Below, piece by piece: positions 6,264 through 11,822 of a stretch of DNA of 11,822 bases. Location of the stretch: positions 1 through 11,822 of the forward strand of contig JADCFR010000438.1 of the NCBI GenBank assembly GCA_020249415.1, in the 5' to 3' direction. The notes below the pieces were generated by a model that was not told where the DNA came from, ran no database searches, and worked only from the letters and a program-made list of their open reading frames with translations. The stretch's first letter is position 1. Every line of letters starts with the position of its first letter. The position numbers and the translations under genes are program-made. This DNA comes from Roseomonas sp. Its GTDB lineage: Bacteria; Pseudomonadota; Alphaproteobacteria; Acetobacterales; Acetobacteraceae.

Positions 6264-8663
6264 TTAGTGCGGCAGCGCGGCGCCCGCGGCCGATTCGGGC
6301 TTTTGCGGCGGCGCTTCCACTGGCTCTTCCCAGGCGATTGCCTCGGGCTTGCGGGCCAGGGCGCGCATGATCACCTCATCCACATGGGACACCGGGTTGA
6401 TGTCCAGCCCCTTCTTCACGCTTTCCGGTATATCGGCCAGGTCCTTTTCATTTTCTTTCGGAATGAAAACGGTCTTGATGCCGGCCCGCATCGCCGCCAG
6501 CAGCTTTTCCTTGAGCCCGCCAATCGGCAAGACGCGCCCGCGCAGCGTAATCTCCCCGGTCATGGCAACATCGCGCCGGACCGGAATGCCCGTAAGCACC
6601 GAGACAATGCTGGTCGCCATGGCAATACCGGCAGAAGGCCCGTCCTTCGGCGTGGCGCCTTCCGGCACATGCACATGCAGATCGCGCTTTTCAAACAGCG
6701 TCGGCTTGATGCCGAAGCTGGTTGAGCGGCTCCGCACATAGGACATGGCAGCAGAGACACTTTCCTGCATCACATCGCCAAGCTTGCCCGTCTGTTTCAC
6801 ATTGCCCTTGCCCGGCAGCAGCACGGATTCGATGGTGAGGATCTCGCCACCCACTTCCGTCCAGGCCAAGCCGGTGACAACGCCGACCATATCCTCGGCC
6901 TCGGCCTCGCCGTAGCGGAACTTCCGGACACCGGCGAATTTCTCAAGATTCTTCGGCGTGATCGCGACCTTCTTCGCCTTTTTGGAGACAATCTCCTTCA
7001 CCGCCTTGCGCGCCAGACCCGCGATTTCGCGCTCCAGGTTACGCACGCCGGCTTCACGCGTGTAGTAGCGGATCAGGTCACGAATGGCGGCATCGGCCAA
7101 AGTCCATTCGCCTTCCTTGAGCCCATTCGCCTCGCTCACCTTCGCAAGCAAATGGCGCTTGGCGATTTCGACCTTCTCATCCTCCGTATAGCCGGGGATG
7201 CGAATGATCTCCATGCGATCCAGCAAGGGCTGCGGCATACGGAGCGAATTCGCCGTGGTCACGAACATTACATCCGAAAGATCATAATCCACTTCCAGAT
7301 AATGATCTGCGAAGGTGCTGTTCTGCTCAGGATCCAGCACTTCCAGCAACGCTGACGAAGGATCACCGCGCCAATCCGCGCCCAGCTTGTCAATTTCATC
7401 GAGCAGGAAAAGCGGGTTGGAGGTTTTCGCCTTCTTCATCCCCTGAATGACCTTGCCGGGCATGGACCCGATATAGGTCCGGCGATGGCCGCGCACTTCC
7501 GCCTCATCCCGCACACCGCCCAAGGACATGCGCACAAAATTCCGCCCCGTCGCCTTGGCGATGGATTTGCCGAGCGAGGTCTTGCCGACCCCAGGCGGCC
7601 CCACCAGGCACAGGATCGGGCCGCGAATCTTCGGCGAACGAGACTGCACCGCCAAATATTCGATGATGCGTTCCTTCACCTTCTCAAGCCCATAGTGATC
7701 GGCATCAAGAACCTTCTCCGCCGCCACAATGTCCTTGCGCACCCGGCTTTGCTTCTTCCAGGGGATGGACAGCATCCAATCCAGGTAATTGCGCACCACG
7801 GTCGCTTCCGCGCTCATGGGGCTCATGCTGCGAAGCTTCTTGACCTCAGCGAGCGCCTTTTCGCGCGCTTCCTTGGAGAATTTGGTGGCTTTGATCTTGG
7901 CTTCAATTTCGGCGATTTCGTCCTTGCCGTCTTCGCCTTCGCCAAGCTCCTTCTGGATCGCCTTCAACTGTTCGTTCAGGTAATATTCGCGCTGCGTCTT
8001 TTCCATCTGCCGCTTCACGCGGCTGCGGATGCGCTTTTCTACCTGCAGCACGCCGATCTCGCCCTCCATATGGGCGAAGACCTTCTCGAGCCGCGCCGCG
8101 ACCGAGGGCAGTTCCAGCAATTCCTGCTTTTCGGGGATTTTGAGCCCGAGATGGGATGCAATGGTATCCGCCAGCTTCGATGCATCTTCGATCTGATTGA
8201 CCGAAACCAGCACCTCAGGCGCGATCTTCTTGTTCAGCTTGATGTATTGTTCGAATTGCGCAACCACGGTGCGCGCCAGCGCTTCCGTCTCACGCCCTTC
8301 CACCGGCGGTTCTTCGATCTTTTCGACAAAGGCTTCGAAATAGGGCGCGGTTTCCTTATAGCCGGCCACGCGCGCGCGCCGCCCGCCTTCGACCAGCACC
8401 TTCACCGTGCCATCGGGCAGCTTCAGCAATTGCAGCACCGTGGAAATCGTGCCGATCTGGAACAGATCATCGGCACCCGGATCATCCTGGCCGGCATTCT
8501 TCTGGGCGACCAGCAGGATTTGCTTGTCGTCCTTCATCACCGCTTCCAGGGCGCGCACGGATTTCTCCCGGCCCACGAAAAGCGGCACGATCATATGCGG
8601 AAAAACAACGATATCCCGCAACGGCAGAACGGGAAGGATATCGCCACGCAATGTTTCAGTCAT
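6264..8663 (-). CDS. lon: Lon ATP-dependent protease
   Basis: Lon is a cytoplasmic hexameric AAA+ protease that degrades misfolded and selected regulatory proteins. The 799-residue length is close to the family norm. The N-terminal substrate-binding domain begins [21 protein letters not shown] (about 11-31), followed by a helical region (about 210-300). The ATPase has Walker A GPPGVGKT (355-362) and Walker B FLLDEIDK (419-426). The protease domain has PKDGPSAG with catalytic S677 (672-679) and the lysine K720 in GGLKEKLL, equivalent to S679 and K722 of E. coli. The Pro/Glu/Ala-rich tail after about 775 is variable in the family. The ATG at 8661-8663 follows GTGAGG and gives the standard N-terminus. 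It sits 115 bases after clpX and 150 bases before hup. All active-site residues are intact. Confidence 0.98.
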   Translation of the reverse strand: MTETLRGDILPVLPLRDIVVFPHMIVPLFVGREKSVRALEAVMKDDKQILLVAQKNAGQDDPGADDLFQIGTISTVLQLLKLPDGTVKVLVEGGRRARVAGYKETAPYFEAFVEKIEEPPVEGRETEALARTVVAQFEQYIKLNKKIAPEVLVSVNQIEDASKLADTIASHLGLKIPEKQELLELPSVAARLEKVFAHMEGEIGVLQVEKRIRSRVKRQMEKTQREYYLNEQLKAIQKELGEGEDGKDEIAEIEAKIKATKFSKEAREKALAEVKKLRSMSPMSAEATVVRNYLDWMLSIPWKKQSRVRKDIVAAEKVLDADHYGLEKVKERIIEYLAVQSRSPKIRGPILCLVGPPGVGKTSLGKSIAKATGRNFVRMSLGGVRDEAEVRGHRRTYIGSMPGKVIQGMKKAKTSNPLFLLDEIDKLGADWRGDPSSALLEVLDPEQNSTFADHYLEVDYDLSDVMFVTTANSLRMPQPLLDRMEIIRIPGYTEDEKVEIAKRHLLAKVSEANGLKEGEWTLADAAIRDLIRYYTREAGVRNLEREIAGLARKAVKEIVSKKAKKVAITPKNLEKFAGVRKFRYGEAEAEDMVGVVTGLAWTEVGGEILTIESVLLPGKGNVKQTGKLGDVMQESVSAAMSYVRSRSTSFGIKPTLFEKRDLHVHVPEGATPKDGPSAGIAMATSIVSVLTGIPVRRDVAMTGEITLRGRVLPIGGLKEKLLAAMRAGIKTVFIPKENEKDLADIPESVKKGLDINPVSHVDEVIMRALARKPEAIAWEEPVEAPPQKPESAAGAALPH

Positions 8664-8731
8664 GTGACCTCACTATGGACAGTCGGCACCCGGCCTGCCC
8701 AAGGGCGGCTCAGGCGGGGCGTCTGGTAGGT

Positions 8732-8764
8732 TATTTTGGACCTTGCGGACGCCCCCACAAGGTC
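8732..8764 (-). promoter_or_regulatory. hairpin with heat-shock-promoter-like elements upstream of lon
   Basis: GACCTTG (8758-8764 on the minus strand) and CAAGGTC (8739-8745) form a 7-base stem that can extend by a G-T and two G-C pairs. The same stretch reads CTTG, 18 bases, CCAAAATA, loosely like an alphaproteobacterial RpoH promoter. That would start lon transcription about 60 bases before its ATG. It could equally be the clpX terminator stem, though no T-run follows. The overlap of both readings keeps confidence low. Confidence 0.3.
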
Positions 8765-8778
8765 TTGACAGGGGTGGC

Positions 8779-10035
<1,257 letters not shown>

Positions 10036-10048
10036 ACCGTCTCCATGC

Positions 10049-10072
10049 GGCCGCGATTGGTGGGCCGCGATT
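10049..10072 (-). repeat. tandem direct repeat just upstream of clpX
   Basis: The 10-base unit AATCGCGGCC (minus strand) occurs twice, perfectly, at 10063-10072 and 10049-10058, with four bases between, giving a 14-base period. The second copy ends 13 bases before the clpX start codon, next to its ribosome binding site. Two tandem sites so placed could be an operator, or the pair could be a chance duplication. No protein that binds this sequence is known to me. Confidence 0.45.
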
Positions 10073-10084
10073 CAACCAACATAC

Positions 10085-10104
10085 TCCCCAGGCGCAGCCG
10101 GGGA
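10085..10104 (-). repeat. small hairpin between clpP and clpX
   Basis: On the minus strand TCCCC-GGC pairs with GCC-T-GGGGA around a three-base loop: eight base pairs with a single bulged T. It starts about 27 bases after the clpP stop. No T-run follows (the next bases are GTATGTTGG). It may be a clpP 3' structure that separates clpP and clpX messages, or part of the clpX leader. Confidence 0.4.
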
Positions 10105-10131
10105 AAGCGTGCCCGGCGCGTCTGGGCCATT

Positions 10132-10779
10132 TCAGCCGCCTGCCGCGTCAGAAATGAGCTCCGGGCGCTTGTCGACCACATGGTCAATCAGCCCGAAATC
10201 CCGCGCCTCTTCCGAGGACATGTAGCTGTCGCGTTCCAACTTCCGCTCAATCGCGTCAATCGGCTGGCCGGTGTGGCGGACATAGATCTCGTTCAGGCGC
10301 TTCCTGACCTTCAGGATTTCGCGCGCCTGGATTTCGATATCCGTCGCCTGGCCCTGCGCGCCGCCGGATGGCTGATGCACCATGATGCGGCTATGCGGCA
10401 GGGCATAGCGCTTATCCTTGGCCCCGGCGCAAAGCAGCAAGGACCCCATGGAGGCCGCCTGCCCGATGCAGACCGTGCTTACGGGGCTGCGGATATATTG
10501 CATGGTGTCATACATGGCGAGGCCGGCCGACACCACGCCACCTGGGCTATTGATGTAAAAGGCGATGTCCTTATTGGGGTTTTCGCTTTCCAGAAACAGC
10601 AGCTGCGCGCAGATCAAGGAGGAAACCTGGTCAAAAACCGGCCCCGTCAGGAAGATGATGCGTTCCTTGAGCAGGCGGGAGAAAATGTCGAAAGCCCGCT
10701 CACCCCGCGCGGTTTGCTCAACCACGACCGGCACCATGGTATTGTTATAGACTTCAATCGGATCACGTTCCCGGAACAT
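10132..10779 (-). CDS. clpP: ATP-dependent Clp protease proteolytic subunit ClpP
   Basis: ClpP is the serine protease that forms a double heptameric ring and degrades substrates delivered by ClpX or ClpA. The protein has 215 residues, normal for the family. The catalytic triad is visible: S110 in GQAASMGS, H135 in [10 protein letters not shown] and D184 in [21 protein letters not shown] (about 75-83) is the oxyanion-hole region, and the N-terminal [18 protein letters not shown] fits the axial loop start. The ATG at 10777-10779 follows AAAGGATGAG at a good distance. A second ATG, at M15, lies just before that conserved segment and may approximate the mature N-terminus after processing. The neighbour clpX is its ATPase partner. 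The upstream gene is a metallo-hydrolase rather than tig, which often precedes clpP. Confidence 0.98.
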   Translation of the reverse strand: MFRERDPIEVYNNTMVPVVVEQTARGERAFDIFSRLLKERIIFLTGPVFDQVSSLICAQLLFLESENPNKDIAFYINSPGGVVSAGLAMYDTMQYIRSPVSTVCIGQAASMGSLLLCAGAKDKRYALPHSRIMVHQPSGGAQGQATDIEIQAREILKVRKRLNEIYVRHTGQPIDAIERKLERDSYMSSEEARDFGLIDHVVDKRPELISDAAGG

Positions 10780-10819
10780 CAGCTCATCCTTTCACGCCAC
10801 ATTGGTCGTATCAGCTATC

Positions 10820-10854
10820 AGATTTGGCCCCTTAACTGGTAAAGGCCGAAATCT
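10820..10854. repeat. inverted repeat upstream of clpP
   Basis: AGATTTGGCC (10820-10829) pairs with GGCCGAAATCT (10844-10854) with one bulged G, a 10-base stem. The inner TTA (10832-10834) can also pair with TAA (10840-10842). It lies in the 109-base gap between the metallo-hydrolase stop and clpP, about 41 bases before the clpP start. No T-run follows on the minus strand. It could be an operator for clpP, or the 3' end structure of the hydrolase message. Confidence 0.45.
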
Positions 10855-10888
10855 CCAAACTCCCCATGCGCCCATTTTCCCGCCTGGG

Positions 10889-11695
10889 TCAACGCCCGCG
10901 CTCAGCGCCCGGTTGCAACACCATGCCATCATACCCTGGCTCGACCCCCGGCGGCAGGATGCGGCTGAGCCAGCCATAATCCAGATCGCTGCCCATATGG
11001 GTTAAAACCGTCCGACGTGGCTGCAAAATACGCACCCATTCAAGCACCTGATCCAGATTCGCGTGCACCTTATGGGGTGCACGCTGGAAGCATCCCACAT
11101 CCCAGGTATCCAGACCGTGAAGAAGGGCCATGCTTTCCGCCGGCAGGCGCACCAGATCGGTGGAATAGGCAAAGCCGCCGATTCGAAGCCCAAGCGTTTC
11201 CATCACCGCGTGATCCTGGCTGAGCAGCGTGATGGGCAGCCCGGCGATCTCCACCGTATCGCCGGGCGCGACCTCGGTCGCTTCAAGGGCGGGGCGGAAA
11301 AACCAGGGGCCGACTGCGGGCAGAAAGGCATAATCAAAGCGTTGCTTGAGGTTATCCAGCGTTCTTGCCATGCCATATATAGGCAAGGGCTTGCCCGTGA
11401 TGCGGTTCAGCACGCGGGTTTCATCGGTGCCCATGACGTGATCGGCATGGTGATGGGTGAATAGGATCGCCTCGACCGCGCCAATCCCGGCGGCCAGGAA
11501 TTGGGCGCGCATATCGGGCCCCGCATCCACGAGCAGCCTTTGCCCCTGATCGCCTTCGATCAGTATCGAGGACCGGGTGCGCCGATTCCGAGGCTCGTTC
11601 GGGTCGCAGGCGCCCCATTCGCCCCGGCCATCGGCGCCGCCAATCAGCGGCACGCCCGCCGAACCGCCACAGCCAAGGATCGTGACGGTGATCAA
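10889..11695 (-). CDS. metallo-beta-lactamase-fold hydrolase, PhnP-like
   Basis: This 268-residue protein belongs to the metallo-beta-lactamase fold, in the PhnP-like group of proposed phosphodiesterases. Its substrate cannot be told from sequence. It starts with the family text ILGCGGSAGVPLIGG (about 6-20). The metal-binding motif is THHHADH (80-86), giving H81, H83, D85 and H86. Other likely ligands are H162 (QDHAVM), D180 (YSTD) and H233 in LTHMGSDLDY. ANLDQVLEW (212-220) is also typical. The start is TTG at 11693-11695: a TAG stands two codons upstream and no ATG or GTG fits the conserved N-terminus. The ribosome binding site is poor (GAGCGG, distant). In many alphaproteobacteria this family follows a tatD-type DNase gene, but the frames upstream here are not TatD-like. 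It ends 109 bases before clpP. The fold is certain, the function is not. Confidence 0.9.
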   Translation of the reverse strand: MITVTILGCGGSAGVPLIGGADGRGEWGACDPNEPRNRRTRSSILIEGDQGQRLLVDAGPDMRAQFLAAGIGAVEAILFTHHHADHVMGTDETRVLNRITGKPLPIYGMARTLDNLKQRFDYAFLPAVGPWFFRPALEATEVAPGDTVEIAGLPITLLSQDHAVMETLGLRIGGFAYSTDLVRLPAESMALLHGLDTWDVGCFQRAPHKVHANLDQVLEWVRILQPRRTVLTHMGSDLDYGWLSRILPPGVEPGYDGMVLQPGAERGR

Positions 11696-11698
11696 GCC

Positions 11699-11822
11699 CT
11701 ATTGGTCCGCTCGCTGCTGTCGGTTCACGACAGTAGCGTGGATCGGCCCACCGAATATGGGGCTGAAGGTGCGCTGGAGCAGTTTTGAGTCGGGACAGAT
11801 TGGCATGAATCGCACCACTAGC
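11699..11822 (-). other. right-edge stretch: weak open frame with a small hairpin
   Basis: The last 127 bases hold no gene I can name. On the minus strand one frame is open from the window edge to TAG at 11699-11701, about 40 codons, with peptide text such as MPICPDSKLLQRTF and IFGGPIHATVVNRQQ. It could be the tail of an upstream gene ending three bases before the TTG start of the hydrolase, or chance. Within it CTGTCG and CGACAG (11717-11722 and 11728-11733), extended by CGCT/AGCG past one mismatch, form a stem-loop at 11712-11738. Another minus frame is open too, so the coding case is weak. Confidence 0.25.

Noticed and set aside
7485-8729. A 414-codon plus-strand open frame opposite lon
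   Set aside because: It is fully antisense to an intact Lon protease gene, its text is rich in Arg, His, Leu and Phe as expected from a mirrored GC-rich gene, and it matches no family I know.
11699-11822. Idea that the right edge is a transposase remnant
   Set aside because: There is no DDE or other transposase motif, no terminal inverted repeat and no target duplication in view.

Overview
This window reads as an ordinary, conserved core-genome stretch of an alphaproteobacterium, probably of the Acetobacteraceae or a close relative. That placement is inferred from the mitochondria-like NuoB and NuoD sequences, separate nuoC and nuoD genes, the order clpP-clpX-lon-hup-tRNA-nuo, and an apparently high G+C content with G/C-rich third codon positions. 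Every gene I can support lies on the minus strand, so transcription runs from the high-numbered end to the low-numbered end. The long plus-strand open frames are shadows.

Layout in transcription order: (1) about 120 bases at the right edge with only a weak open frame and a small hairpin; (2) a PhnP-like metallo-beta-lactamase-fold hydrolase starting at TTG; (3) a proteostasis block, clpP, clpX and lon, separated by gaps of about 100 bases that each hold inverted or direct repeats; (4) hup, coding for the 90-residue nucleoid protein HU; (5) tRNA-Val(UAC) and tRNA-Asp(GUC), both with encoded CCA; (6) a 199-base leader region with the best promoter candidate in the window and a strong GC-rich hairpin just before the nuoA ribosome binding site; (7) the start of the complex I operon, nuoA-B-C-D-E-F and the first 208 codons of nuoG, packed with 1-8 base overlaps or 1-5 base gaps, which suggests translational coupling.

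Functionally there are two modules. ClpP and ClpX form one ATP-dependent protease, Lon is a second, and HU organises the nucleoid (a Lon substrate in E. coli). NuoA to NuoG are the NADH-oxidising arm, the connecting arm and the first membrane subunit of proton-pumping NADH:quinone oxidoreductase; the remaining nuo genes should continue beyond base 1.

I found no mobile element, CRISPR array, phage gene or unknown multi-gene system. The items most worth a second look are small: a proline in NuoB at the position where its relatives usually have glutamate, beside the ligands of cluster N2; the hairpin, promoter and palindrome in front of nuoA; and the repeats in the intergenic regions around clpP, clpX, lon and hup.
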